A program made the position numbers and the translations under genes. The notes beneath the pieces are model-generated. The model made no database searches and was not told the origin of the DNA. It saw only the letters and a list, made by a program, of their open reading frames with translations. Below are positions 8,730 to 19,490 of a DNA stretch of 64,000 nucleotides, in pieces (the stretch's first letter is position 1; each line of letters opens with the position of its first letter). This stretch comes from Allobosea sp. BK604. Its GTDB lineage: Bacteria > Pseudomonadota > Alphaproteobacteria > Rhizobiales > Beijerinckiaceae. Where the stretch lies: contig NZ_SLZF01000001.1 in NCBI RefSeq assembly GCF_004341515.1, forward strand, positions 868,001-932,000, given 5' to 3'.

Positions 8730-9242
8730 ATGGACTTCACCGTCGAACAGCTTGTGGCCGAAGCGCAGATCAGGAAACTGATCCACACCTATCCGCGCGG
8801 CCTCGACCGCCTCGACCGCGATATCCTGCTCTCGATCGCGCATCCTGAGGCCACGGTTAAGTTCGCGCCGATGTTCGACGGCAGCTGGACGGCGTTCGTC
8901 GACTGGCTGATGCATGCCCATGACCGGATGCTGTTCAACAATCACCGCATCACCAACACGTTGATCGAGGTCCGGGGCGACCACGCTGTGAGCGAGACAT
9001 CCTCCACCGCGACGCTGCTGGTGAAGCGGGATGACGGCGATATCGAAGACCGGACGGTGCATTCGCGCTATCTCGATCGCTGGCGCCGGGATGACGGGCG
9101 CTGGGCGCTTTCCCATCGCGACACCATCCGCGATTTCCGCCGGGTGCGGATCATCACCGAAGCGGAGCTGAAGGCGACCTGCGAGTTCAACCGGGCGAGC
9201 GAGATCGGCCGCGCCGACCCGTCCTACGCCCTGTTCGGCTGA
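8730..9242 (+). CDS. SnoaL/NTF2-like domain protein
   Basis: The 170-residue protein fits the SnoaL_4 branch of the NTF2-like alpha+beta-barrel fold. The N-terminal helix EQLVAEAQIRKLIHTYPRGLDRLD is followed by ATVKFAPMFDG and ends with DRTVHSRYLDRWRRDDGRWALSHRDTIRDF, which is typical. These small proteins are isomerases, dehydratases or hydroxylating-dioxygenase accessory subunits, or ligand-binding proteins. No catalytic residues can be assigned with confidence. It lies between the RidA and TRZ/ATZ-type amidohydrolase genes in the same orientation and probably belongs to the same pathway. Confidence 0.8.
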   Translation: MDFTVEQLVAEAQIRKLIHTYPRGLDRLDRDILLSIAHPEATVKFAPMFDGSWTAFVDWLMHAHDRMLFNNHRITNTLIEVRGDHAVSETSSTATLLVKRDDGDIEDRTVHSRYLDRWRRDDGRWALSHRDTIRDFRRVRIITEAELKATCEFNRASEIGRADPSYALFG

Positions 9243-9296
9243 TTCTCCCGATCAATCGGGCATCCGCCCGCGCCCCTTTCCCGGCTGGAGTTTATC

Positions 9297-10667
9297 ATGA
9301 AGAAGCTGATCAAGGGCGGCCGTGTCGTCAGCATGGATGCGGCAATCGGCGATTTCGTCCGCGGCGACGTGCTGATCGAGGATGACAGGATCGTCGCTGT
9401 CGCCGCTCATATCGAAGCCGATGCGGACGAGGTCCATGACGCGACCGACATGATCGTCCTGCCTGGGCTGGTCAACGCGCATCTGCATACCTGGCAGACC
9501 GGGCTTCGCTCCATCGGTGCCGGCTGGACCGGGCCGGACTATCACCGGCTGATGCACGGCAATATGGGGACGCGCTTCAACGCCGAAGACAATTATGTGG
9601 CGACCCTCGTCGGCGCGCTCGAACAGCTCAATGGCGGCGTCACGACCCTGTTCGACTGGTGTCATAACCTGACCTCGCTGGAGATGGCGGAGCGCTCGGT
9701 CGATGGGTTGGAAGAGAGCGGCATTCGCGCAGTCTTCGGCCATGGCACGGCAAAGCCACTCGCGGCGGACGGCGACCTGCCCTTCACCCACAGGCCGCAT
9801 GCGCGCGAGCGGCTGGAAGCGCTGCGCAAGGGCCGCTTCGCCTCCGACGACCGGCGCGTCACCCTCGCCGCCGCGATCCTGGGGCCCCAGTTCTCGACGC
9901 CCGAGGTCACCGAACATGATTTCCGCATGGCCAGGGATCTCGGGCTCCTGTCCAGCTCCCATGCCGCGCGCCGCCCGCAGGACCGGGTCTCCGCGAAAGG
10001 TTATTTCATCCCCGCCGAGCGCGGTCTGCTGGACCACTCCCATAACGTCGTCCACGGCAACTATCTGACCGACGAGGAACTGAAGCTCGTCGTCGAAAGC
10101 GGCGCGTCGATCACGGTGACCTCCCTGATCGAGCTGCATGTCCACCCGGCCGATCCCGTCACCGGGCGCGTCAGCGCGCTGGGCGGCCTGCCGTCGCTCG
10201 GGGTCGACAGCATCCCGGCGGCGAACAGCGATCTGTTCACCGAGATGCGCGTGGCAATGCTGTTCCAGCGTGCGCTGGAGCATCGCGCCAATTATCGGAA
10301 GGGCAATGGTCCGCTCGAGACGCTTCCGGTGCGTTCGCGCGAGGCGCTGGAATGGATCACGATCGGTGGGGCGCGAGCCCTCGGGCTGGAGCATCTCATC
10401 GGCAGCCTGACACCGGGCAAGAAGGCCGACATCATCCTGATCGGGATGAAGGCGCTCAATCTCTTTCCGGTGCACGACCCGGTTCACACGGTCGTCCAGC
10501 AAGCCAATGCCTTCAATGTCGATACGGTTTTCGTGAACGGCGACCTCATCAAGCGAAACGGAAGCCTGCTCTTCGACGCGAACACTTTGCGCAAGCGGCA
10601 GGCGGAGCTCGAAATATCGGCCGCTCGCATCATTCGCGAGTCGGGCTATCAGCTCGCTGCCGCCTGA
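9297..10667 (+). CDS. Amidohydrolase of the TRZ/ATZ/cytosine-deaminase group
   Basis: This 456-residue enzyme belongs to the chlorohydrolase/deaminase branch of the amidohydrolase superfamily. The N-terminal beta-sandwich part (KKLIKGGRVVSMD) leads to the metal motif GLVNAHLHTWQTG near residue 60. HNVVHGNYLTDEELKL near 247 and the SLGVDSIPAANSDLFTEMR region near 300 follow the family, the latter replacing the usual GTDGxxSNN motif. The C-terminal sandwich has the GSLTPGKKADIILIG signature. Members deaminate or dechlorinate N-heterocycles such as triazines, guanine or cytosine derivatives. In this operon it would act on an imported nitrogen compound. Two amidohydrolases of different subfamilies in one operon is notable. 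Confidence 0.86.
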   Translation: MKKLIKGGRVVSMDAAIGDFVRGDVLIEDDRIVAVAAHIEADADEVHDATDMIVLPGLVNAHLHTWQTGLRSIGAGWTGPDYHRLMHGNMGTRFNAEDNYVATLVGALEQLNGGVTTLFDWCHNLTSLEMAERSVDGLEESGIRAVFGHGTAKPLAADGDLPFTHRPHARERLEALRKGRFASDDRRVTLAAAILGPQFSTPEVTEHDFRMARDLGLLSSSHAARRPQDRVSAKGYFIPAERGLLDHSHNVVHGNYLTDEELKLVVESGASITVTSLIELHVHPADPVTGRVSALGGLPSLGVDSIPAANSDLFTEMRVAMLFQRALEHRANYRKGNGPLETLPVRSREALEWITIGGARALGLEHLIGSLTPGKKADIILIGMKALNLFPVHDPVHTVVQQANAFNVDTVFVNGDLIKRNGSLLFDANTLRKRQAELEISAARIIRESGYQLAAA

Positions 10668-10688
10668 CGCAGCGGGGACGAGGCTTCG

Positions 10689-11183
10689 ATGACGCCTTTG
10701 GACTTCATGATCCGCACAGTGGTCATCGGCGTCACCGCCACCATCGTCTTCGACTTGTGGAACCTGCTCCTGCACCGGGTTCTGCAAACGCCCAATCCCG
10801 ATTGGGGGCTGCTCGGTCGATGGGTGCGCCATGCGGGCCATGGCGTGCTCATGCACCGGACCATTCGCGAGGCCCGGGCCTTCCCTGGAGAAGCCCGGAT
10901 CGGCTGGCTCGCGCATTACGTGACGGGCGTGGCTTTCGCAGCGCTCCTCCTTCTCGCAGCCGGACCTGACTGGGCTCGCAATCCGACGCTGATCCCAGCG
11001 CTGGCGGCAGGGCTTGCGACGCTCATTCCGGCCTGGTTCCTGCTGATGCCTGCCTTCGGCCACGGCTTCGCCGCCTCCAGGAGCCCAATCGCGAACAAAA
11101 TCCGCACGCTGAATATCGTCGGACATCTCGTGCTCGGCCTCGGATTCTATGCCGGCGCCTTGCTGAGCGCGGCGCTCCACTAA
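10689..11183 (+). CDS. DUF2938 family inner-membrane protein
   Basis: The 164-residue protein has about four membrane segments: residues about 6-25, 78-95, 98-125 and 140-160. It shows DUF2938 features, namely DLWNLLLHRVLQTPNPDWGLLGRWVRH near the N-terminus and AHYVTGVAFAALLL in the second segment. No function is established for the family. It starts about 20 bases after the amidohydrolase stop and is the last gene of the plus-strand operon, facing convergently the minus-strand aspartate dehydrogenase gene. It may assist uptake or export, which is a guess from context. Confidence 0.8.
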   Translation: MTPLDFMIRTVVIGVTATIVFDLWNLLLHRVLQTPNPDWGLLGRWVRHAGHGVLMHRTIREARAFPGEARIGWLAHYVTGVAFAALLLLAAGPDWARNPTLIPALAAGLATLIPAWFLLMPAFGHGFAASRSPIANKIRTLNIVGHLVLGLGFYAGALLSAALH

Positions 11184-11252
11184 GGCCCACACCAGGGTTT
11201 CGGAGCCAGCCTGGCTCCCTTGGCACGAGGCGAAAGCTTGCCCTGACGGCGC

Positions 11253-12062
11253 CTATTGCACCAGCGCCCGTACACGGTTCTCGACAAGCCTGACCAGGCT
11301 GAGCGCCGTCATCTCCGAGGATTTGGGGTTGGCGGCGAGCGGTCGGTTCTCGATGGCGATGGTCAGCGTGCCAAACGCCCCGCGCGCGCTGAGCTGGTGG
11401 CTGTTCCCGGTCGCGCGAGGGTCGACGACCAGCTCGACCTTGGAACGGTCGAGCCCAATCCCGGCCAAAGCCGCAACGACGGCCACATTGGCGTTCTGGG
11501 GAAAGCGCGATGCCGCCTCCCGCGCCGAGCCGGTGAAGAATGTAACGGGCTCATTCAAGCCATCGAGCGCCACCTGGCCCTCGGCCGGCGTGCCGCGCCA
11601 GGCGGCCGGCGGCTTGACGATACGGTGGATGACCTCGTCGAGCGGCAAGGCCGAAGCGGCAGCGATAGCCTCGATGCCGGCGAGCGCGCCGGGGGGCACC
11701 AGGATCTGGCTGCCCACCTGATCGGCGACGCTGACCAGACGCTCGAGCAATGCGTCATCGCAAAAGGCACTTGTGGATGCGACCGCGAAGCCACGGGACT
11801 GCCGCAACGCCGCCTCTCCCCAGACTGCGACCGCTTCCCTGCCAGCGGCCTCGATGATCAGGTCGAGATCGAGCGCCTCCAGATCACCCGGGCTTGCGAT
11901 CATCCTCGCATTCGCCGGCAGCCCGGCGACCGCAGCCGCGCTCCTGACGCCCACGGCGACGATCACGACTGTTTCCGGTACACGCTCGGCAAGCAGCTCG
12001 GCGACGCGGCGGTTGATCGCGCCCCAGCCGATGAGGGCGATGCGCAGCGGGCGAGCCATCAT
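11253..12062 (-). CDS. nadX: Aspartate dehydrogenase
   Basis: The 269-residue protein belongs to the L-aspartate dehydrogenase family, which interconverts aspartate and iminoaspartate/oxaloacetate with NAD(P). The N-terminal Rossmann motif is IALIGWGAINRRVAELL. The C-terminal Asp_DH domain shows GALAGIEAIAAASALPLDEV, NANVAVVAALAGIGLDRSKVELV and the GTLTIAIENRPLAANPKSSEMTALS end. The start is the ATG at 12062, whose ATGA overlaps the stop of the upstream hydrolase gene, implying coupling; a second ATG follows immediately. Free-standing aspartate dehydrogenase can feed NAD synthesis. As last gene of a hydroxyanthranilate cluster it could instead handle an amino-acid product or recycle ammonia, which is inference. 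Confidence 0.88.
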   Translation of the reverse strand: MMARPLRIALIGWGAINRRVAELLAERVPETVVIVAVGVRSAAAVAGLPANARMIASPGDLEALDLDLIIEAAGREAVAVWGEAALRQSRGFAVASTSAFCDDALLERLVSVADQVGSQILVPPGALAGIEAIAAASALPLDEVIHRIVKPPAAWRGTPAEGQVALDGLNEPVTFFTGSAREAASRFPQNANVAVVAALAGIGLDRSKVELVVDPRATGNSHQLSARGAFGTLTIAIENRPLAANPKSSEMTALSLVRLVENRVRALVQ

Positions 12063-13174
12063 ATCTCGTCCGTCGCGAGCGAGCGGGCCAGATCGAGCAA
12101 GCTCCCGCCATTCAGCCCGTCGAGCAGACTGAAATGGTTTGCTCCCGACACGACAAGCGGCGCCGAGACACCCCAGGCGTCGGCGAGCGCGGCCGATTGC
12201 CATTTGAACTCGTCGCTCTCACCCTCTCCGACGGCCAGCTCCAACCGAACATTGCTGGGAGGAGGCCTGCGCCTTGGACTCAGCCGCATCGCATAATCGG
12301 GATCGTCGAAACCGAGCAGCCGCCCGAGCGGCAAATGGCCGAGCGGCTCGAGCTCGTACAGGCCGGAGAGGAGCAGCGCCGAGCGGAGCCGCGGCGCATC
12401 CGGTTCACAGAGCGCCATGGCCGCGAGATGCGCACCAGCGGAATGCCCGCACAAATGCAGGCGCGATCCATCGACGCCGAGACTGTCGGCTTCGCGCGCC
12501 AGAAAATTCAACGCCGCGACGGTTTGCGTGACCGCGCGCGCGACACTGTTGTCGGGCGCCAGTCCATAGTTGGGCAGGGCGACGGCATAACCGGCGGCGA
12601 CCATCCCACGCGCGAACTGCGCATGCTGGAGCTTGTCCGAAGCCTGCCAGTAACCGCCATGGACGAGCACCCAGACGGGTGGCCGCTCGACGCCATCAGG
12701 CTTGAAAAGATCGAGCGTCTCGAAGCGATCCTCGCCATAGGCGAGATCGAGACCCGGATGCGTGGCGCGGTAGGCGTCACCATCCCGGCTCCATTGCCTG
12801 AACAGCGCGAGCATATCCGCCTGCAGCCGCGGACTGTATTGCCGGCCGAGCTGCGGCAGGCTGTAGCCGCGCACCAGCTTGTCCGGAACAGGCTGGGCCG
12901 GCGCGATGCGTGCACGCACCGTCAGGCCGGGATCGGACGAGCGCAGCAAGGTGATCGGCGGCCTGAAGCCGATCAGGACTTCGCGATAGGCGAGGTCGAC
13001 GAGATGGCGCGACGGATGGAAAGCCGCCGGCTCGGGCACTTCCCAGACCATATCGAGGAGATGCTGCGGACCACGACCGGCCGCGATCAGCTTGTCGAGC
13101 AGCAGCGTCAACGCCTCGCGCAACGCTTCGACCACGTCGTGTTCCAGTGTGGCGACGATGATCTCGTCGGCCAT
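12059..13174 (-). CDS. RidA-like domain fused to alpha/beta hydrolase (arylformamidase-like)
   Basis: The protein has two parts. The first about 95 residues (EIIVATLEHDVVEAL, HLLDMVWEVPEPAAF, AYREVLIGFRPPITLL, GLTVRARIA) follow the secondary-structure and spacing pattern of a RidA domain but are diverged. The rest is an alpha/beta hydrolase like kynurenine formamidase or acetyl-esterase, with oxyanion motif HGGYW near 172, nucleophile elbow LCGHSAGAH (Ser near 245) and C-terminal GANHFS carrying the likely catalytic His. ATG 13174 follows the livF stop by one base; an upstream ATG at 13189 overlaps livF and is possible. Next to 3-hydroxyanthranilate dioxygenase, hydrolysis of an N-formyl or amide aminoaromatic is a reasonable role. 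The RidA assignment is by pattern and less certain than the hydrolase. Confidence 0.75.
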   Translation of the reverse strand: MADEIIVATLEHDVVEALREALTLLLDKLIAAGRGPQHLLDMVWEVPEPAAFHPSRHLVDLAYREVLIGFRPPITLLRSSDPGLTVRARIAPAQPVPDKLVRGYSLPQLGRQYSPRLQADMLALFRQWSRDGDAYRATHPGLDLAYGEDRFETLDLFKPDGVERPPVWVLVHGGYWQASDKLQHAQFARGMVAAGYAVALPNYGLAPDNSVARAVTQTVAALNFLAREADSLGVDGSRLHLCGHSAGAHLAAMALCEPDAPRLRSALLLSGLYELEPLGHLPLGRLLGFDDPDYAMRLSPRRRPPPSNVRLELAVGEGESDEFKWQSAALADAWGVSAPLVVSGANHFSLLDGLNGGSLLDLARSLATDEI

Positions 13175-13175
13175 G

Positions 13176-13876
<701 letters not shown>

Positions 13877-13877
<1 letters not shown>

Positions 13878-14629
13878 CAGGCCTCCCCATCGCCGAGATA
13901 GGCGGCGCGCACATCGGGATTGTCGCGGATCTCCGCAGCCGTCCCGGTCGCGATCACCCGGCCGTAGACGAGCACCGAGATCCGATCGGCCAAGGCGAAG
14001 ACGGCGTCCATATCGTGCTCGACGAGCAGCATCGTGACCTTGCCCCGGAGCGCGCTGAGCATGCCGACCATCTGTTCGCTCTCGGCATGGCCGAGCCCGG
14101 CCATCGGCTCGTCGAGCAGGAGCAGGCGCGGTCCGCCGGCGAGCGCCATGATGAGCTCGAGCTGCTTCTGCTCACCATGGGAGAGGTCGGAGACCTTGAC
14201 CTCGGCGCGGTGAAAGAGACCGGCGGCGGCGAGATGCCCTTTGGCCTGGCCGCGCAAGCCGTCATCGCGACGCGCCTCCGCGAAGAAGCGGAAGCTGTGG
14301 CCCTGCCGCGCCTGCACCGCGAGTGCGACATTGTCGAGCACGGTATAGTCCGGCAGCAGATGCGTGATCTGGAACGTGCGCGCGAGACCGCGGCGCACGC
14401 GCTGCGGCGTCGGCAGGGCGCCGATCTCCTCGCCACCGAGCCTGATCTCGCCGGCATCATGCGAGAGCTCGCCGAAGAGCTGGGTGATCAGCGTGGTCTT
14501 GCCGGCGCCATTCGGGCCGATGAGGGCGTGGATCTCGCCCTCGGCGACGTCGAGATCGACTCCATCGGTGGCGACGAGGCCGCCGAAGCGCTTTCGCAGG
14601 CCGCGAACGCAGAGCAGAGGCTCGGCCAT
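13877..14629 (-). CDS. livG: Branched-chain-type ABC transporter ATP-binding protein LivG
   Basis: The 250-residue ATPase shows Walker A GPNGAGKTT near residue 38, Q-loop ARTFQITHLLPDYTVLDN, signature LSHGEQKQLELIMAL and Walker B LLLLDEPMAGLGHAES with VEHDMD as switch. The LSHGEQ signature and the C-terminal GDG(E)A end match LivG. ATG 14629 overlaps the livM stop, so the genes are tightly coupled. An upstream in-frame extension exists but runs into livM coding sequence and was not used. It pairs with LivF to energise the importer. Confidence 0.94.
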
Positions 14630-15642
14630 CAGCGCCCTCCCCCCAACCGGCGGAGCAGCGCGCGCAGGCCGCCCTGGGTGAACAACACGACGACGAGCAG
14701 GATCGGCCCGAGAACGAGCTGCCAATGCTCCGTCCAGGCGGTCAGAACGGTCTCGAGAACGACGAGCGCCGCTGCCCCCAGGAGCGGGCCGAGCAGCGTG
14801 CCGACGCCGCCAAGGATCACCATGATCATCAGCTCGCCCGACTTGGTCCAGTGCAGCATGTCGGGGCTGACGAAGCGCAGGTAATTGGCCATCAGCGCGC
14901 CGGCGAGCCCGGCCCCCATGCCGGAGATGACGAAGGCCGCGAGCTTGTAGCGATAGGGGGCGATGCCCATCGCGGCCATGCGCCGCTCGCTCTGCCGGAT
15001 ACCGGCCAGGACCATGCCGAAGCGCGAGCCGACGATGCGCGCGATCCCCCAGAACATGATGGCCGCCGCGGCGAGACAGACGAAGTAGAACACCGTGTCG
15101 TCGCGCGTATCGAGCCCGAAGAGGATGTTGCGGCGGCGAATGATGAGGCCATCGTCCCCGCCATAGGCTTTCAGCGAGACGAAGAGGAAGAACAGCATCT
15201 GCGCGAAGGCGAGCGTGATCATGATGAACTGCACGCCGCTGGTGCGCAGTGACAAGGCCCCGATCACGAGGGCGAGGAAGCCCGCCGCCAGCATCGCCGC
15301 GGCCAGGGTGAGCAGCAGCTGGTTCGTGCCCGGGATCAATCCGAACAGAAGCTCGTCGGCGGTGAAGCTCTGGTAGAGGATGCCGACGACATAGCCGCCG
15401 ATGCCGAAGAAAGCCGCGTGGCCGAAGCTCACCATGCCGCCATAGCCCAGCGCCAGGTTCAGGCTCGCGGCGGCGATGGCATAGATCAGCGCCCGCGTCG
15501 CCAGGGGCACGAGCGAGGGCTGGCCGAGAGCCTGCGCCGCGAAGGGCAGTACGACGAGCGCCAGCGCGAGGACGAGCGTGGCCAGCAGCGGGCCGTAGGC
15601 CACCGGCACGGGAACGGGTTGCACCATCGCTTCGTTACGCAT
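14629..15642 (-). CDS. livM: Branched-chain-type ABC transporter permease LivM
   Basis: This 337-residue permease has about nine membrane segments and the LivM signatures ALNLALGYGGMVSFGHAAFFGIGGYVVGIL near residue 62-90 and GIRQSERRMAAMGIAPYRYKLAAFVISGMGAGLAGAL near 215-250, the second being the ATPase-docking region. The start overlaps the 3' end of livH by eight bases. It forms the transmembrane channel with LivH. Confidence 0.93.
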   Translation of the reverse strand: MRNEAMVQPVPVPVAYGPLLATLVLALALVVLPFAAQALGQPSLVPLATRALIYAIAAASLNLALGYGGMVSFGHAAFFGIGGYVVGILYQSFTADELLFGLIPGTNQLLLTLAAAMLAAGFLALVIGALSLRTSGVQFIMITLAFAQMLFFLFVSLKAYGGDDGLIIRRRNILFGLDTRDDTVFYFVCLAAAAIMFWGIARIVGSRFGMVLAGIRQSERRMAAMGIAPYRYKLAAFVISGMGAGLAGALMANYLRFVSPDMLHWTKSGELMIMVILGGVGTLLGPLLGAAALVVLETVLTAWTEHWQLVLGPILLVVVLFTQGGLRALLRRLGGGR

Positions 15643-16549
15643 GGCTCGGGAAGAGCCCTTTGGGCCGCAGCAGCAGAACGACCGCCATCAGCAGATAGAT
15701 TCCCATGGAGGAGAGACCGGCGCCGAGCGCATCGGCCTCGGAACCCGCCATCACCTGCCGCAGCAGGCCGGGCAGGAACGCACGCAGGCAGGTATCGACA
15801 ATTCCGACGATGAGCGCCCCGAAAAGGGCACCGCGGACCGAGCCGACGCCGCCGATGACGACGACGACGAAGGTCATGATCAGGATTTGCTCGCCCATTC
15901 CGACCTGGACAGCGAGGATCGGCCCCGCCATCAAGCCGGCAAGCCCTGCGAGCAGCGCGCCCAGGCCGAAGACCGCGGTGTAGAGCAGCTTGATGTCGAC
16001 GCCGAGCGCGCGAACCATGTCGCGATGGGTCGCGCCCGCCCGCACCAGCATGCCGACACGTGTGCGGTTGATCAGGATGGAGAGCCCGGCCGCGACCAGC
16101 AATCCCACCGCGATGATCGTCAGCCGGTACACTGAATAGCTCAGCCCGGGCAGGAGTTCGACCGAGCCGTTCAGCAGCGGTGGGATGGAGACGAAAAGCG
16201 GCTGGCGGCCGAAGAGGAGCGTGACGCCCTGATTGAAGATCAGGATCAGGGCGAAAGTCGCCAGCACCTGGTCGAGATGGTCGCGCTGGTAGAGCCGGCG
16301 CAGCACGAGAAGCTCCATCGCCACGCCGGCGGCGGCGGCCGCCGCGAGTGCGGCCGGAATCGCGAGCAGCAGCGAGCCCGTCTTCGCTGCGACGATCGCG
16401 CCAGCATAGGCGCCGACCATGTAGAGCGAGCCATGGGCGAGATTGATCACGCCCATGATGCCGAAGATCAGGGTCAGCCCCGCTGCGAGCAGGAACAGCA
16501 TCACGCCGAACTGCACGCCGTTGAGCAATTGTTCGAGGACGAGCGTCAT
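15635..16549 (-). CDS. livH: Branched-chain-type ABC transporter permease LivH
   Basis: The 304-residue permease carries the LivH signatures EQLLNGVQFGVMLFLLAAGLTLIFGIMGVINLAHGSLYMVGAYAGA at the N-terminus and GATHRDMVRALGVDIKLLYTAVFGLGALLAGLAG as docking loop. About eight membrane segments are visible. It lies 58 bases after the binding-protein gene, while everything downstream overlaps, so the permease and ATPase genes form a coupled block below a separately dosed binding protein. Confidence 0.93.
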   Translation of the reverse strand: MTLVLEQLLNGVQFGVMLFLLAAGLTLIFGIMGVINLAHGSLYMVGAYAGAIVAAKTGSLLLAIPAALAAAAAAGVAMELLVLRRLYQRDHLDQVLATFALILIFNQGVTLLFGRQPLFVSIPPLLNGSVELLPGLSYSVYRLTIIAVGLLVAAGLSILINRTRVGMLVRAGATHRDMVRALGVDIKLLYTAVFGLGALLAGLAGLMAGPILAVQVGMGEQILIMTFVVVVIGGVGSVRGALFGALIVGIVDTCLRAFLPGLLRQVMAGSEADALGAGLSSMGIYLLMAVVLLLRPKGLFPSHA

Positions 16550-16607
16550 CGCGAGTCACATGGCCGGAGGGATGGCAGCAAGACGAGCGGGGTCGTCTCG
16601 CCCGGGA

Positions 16608-17777
16608 TCACAGCTTGCACTGCGCCGCGTAGGCATCGCCATGATTGGTCAACACCTTGCCCACCGTCTTCAGGGCGAGCTTGCCCTCGCCATCCTTCTC
16701 GACCTTGAGCGCATACCAGTCCTGGATGGGGTGTTGGTTCGGTCCGAACTTGAACGCGCCGCGCACGGACTGGAAATCGGCCTTGGCCAGCGCCTTGTCG
16801 AGGGCGGGGACATCGAGCTTGCCGCTGGTGCCCTTCAGCGCCGAGGCGATGGCGAGCGCGGCGTCATAGCCCTGGCTGGAATAATAGGTCGCCGGACGGT
16901 TATAGGCCTTGGTCCAGGCGGCCATGAAGGCCTTGTTGGCGGGATTGTCGAGATCCGAGTTCCAGTGGCTGGAGACGTTGAGGCCGAGCGCCGCGTCACC
17001 GACGGCAGCGAGCGTCACCGCATCCAGCGACGGCGCCGCGACGACCATCGGGATCTTCCCGAGCAGGCCCGCCTGCTGGTACTGGCGCAGGAAGGCGATG
17101 CCGATGCCGCCGGGATGGAACTGGAAGACGACATCGGGATTGGCCGAGCGGATCTGCGCCATTTCTGCGGCGAAATCGGTCTGGTCGAGGCGGGTATAGA
17201 GCTCGCCGACGACATCGCCCTTGAAATAGCGCTTGAAGCCGGAGAGCGCATCCTTGCCGGCCTGGTAGTTGGGCGCCAGGATGAACGCGCGCTTGTAGCC
17301 GAGATTGGTCGCGTTCTGGCCGGCGCTCTCGTGCAGGCTGTCGTTCTGCCAGGACACGACAAAATAATTCGCGTTGCACTCCTTGCCGGCGAGATTCGAG
17401 GGCGCGGCATTGGGGCTGACATAGAGCGCGCCGGCATCGACGATATCGGGCACGGTCGCACCGGCGACATTCGAGAAGACGATGCCGGTGAAGATCTTGA
17501 TGCCGTCGGTCTTGAGCATGCGCTCGGCGATCTGCTTGCCCTGGCCGGGCTTGAGACCGTCATCCTCGACGACGAGTTCGACGGGCACGCCGCCGAGCTT
17601 GCCGCCTTCCATCTCGATGGCGAGCTTGAAGGCGTCGCGGATATCCTGGCCGAGATAGCCGCCCGGCCCGGACAGGGTGGTGATCATCCCGATCTTGACC
17701 GGCGCCTGCTGGGCGAAGGCGGCAGCGGACATCAGCAGCGACGTCGCCAGACCGAACAACAAGCCTCGCGCTTTCAT
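16608..17777 (-). CDS. livK: Branched-chain-type ABC transporter substrate-binding protein (LivK-like)
   Basis: The 389-residue Peripla_BP_6 protein has a Sec signal (KARGLLFGLATSLLMSAAAFAQ, cleavage near residue 23) and the family opening VKIGMITTLSGPGGYLGQDIRDAFKLAIE. The ligand-binding hinge regions VELVVEDDGLKPGQGKQIAERML and VVSWQNDSLHESAGQNATNLGYKRAFIL follow. ATG 17777 is preceded by TGGAGT. Upstream in-frame codons extend into the dioxygenase gene region but lack a signal peptide and were rejected. The same subgroup includes binding proteins for aromatic acids and amides as well as leucine, so the cargo may be an aminobenzoate. Confidence 0.92.
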   Translation of the reverse strand: MKARGLLFGLATSLLMSAAAFAQQAPVKIGMITTLSGPGGYLGQDIRDAFKLAIEMEGGKLGGVPVELVVEDDGLKPGQGKQIAERMLKTDGIKIFTGIVFSNVAGATVPDIVDAGALYVSPNAAPSNLAGKECNANYFVVSWQNDSLHESAGQNATNLGYKRAFILAPNYQAGKDALSGFKRYFKGDVVGELYTRLDQTDFAAEMAQIRSANPDVVFQFHPGGIGIAFLRQYQQAGLLGKIPMVVAAPSLDAVTLAAVGDAALGLNVSSHWNSDLDNPANKAFMAAWTKAYNRPATYYSSQGYDAALAIASALKGTSGKLDVPALDKALAKADFQSVRGAFKFGPNQHPIQDWYALKVEKDGEGKLALKTVGKVLTNHGDAYAAQCKL

Positions 17778-17890
17778 GGTGGACTCCAGTTGTTTGCGTT
17801 CATGCCTCTGAGATGTTTCGGACGGTGTCATCCCCGCCCTGTGTGCAGTCTGCCCGACGCGATCTCGACCCGCTGCGCCGGGCGCGCTGC

Positions 17891-19461
<1,571 letters not shown>

Positions 19462-19490
19462 GTGGCAGCTCCTCTCCGGCCGGCTGGCGA

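Noticed and set aside
9252-11192. 646-codon minus-strand open frame over the amidohydrolase and DUF2938 genes
   Set aside because: The plus frames have clear family motifs and ribosome sites, while the minus frame has neither and is a GC-rich shadow.
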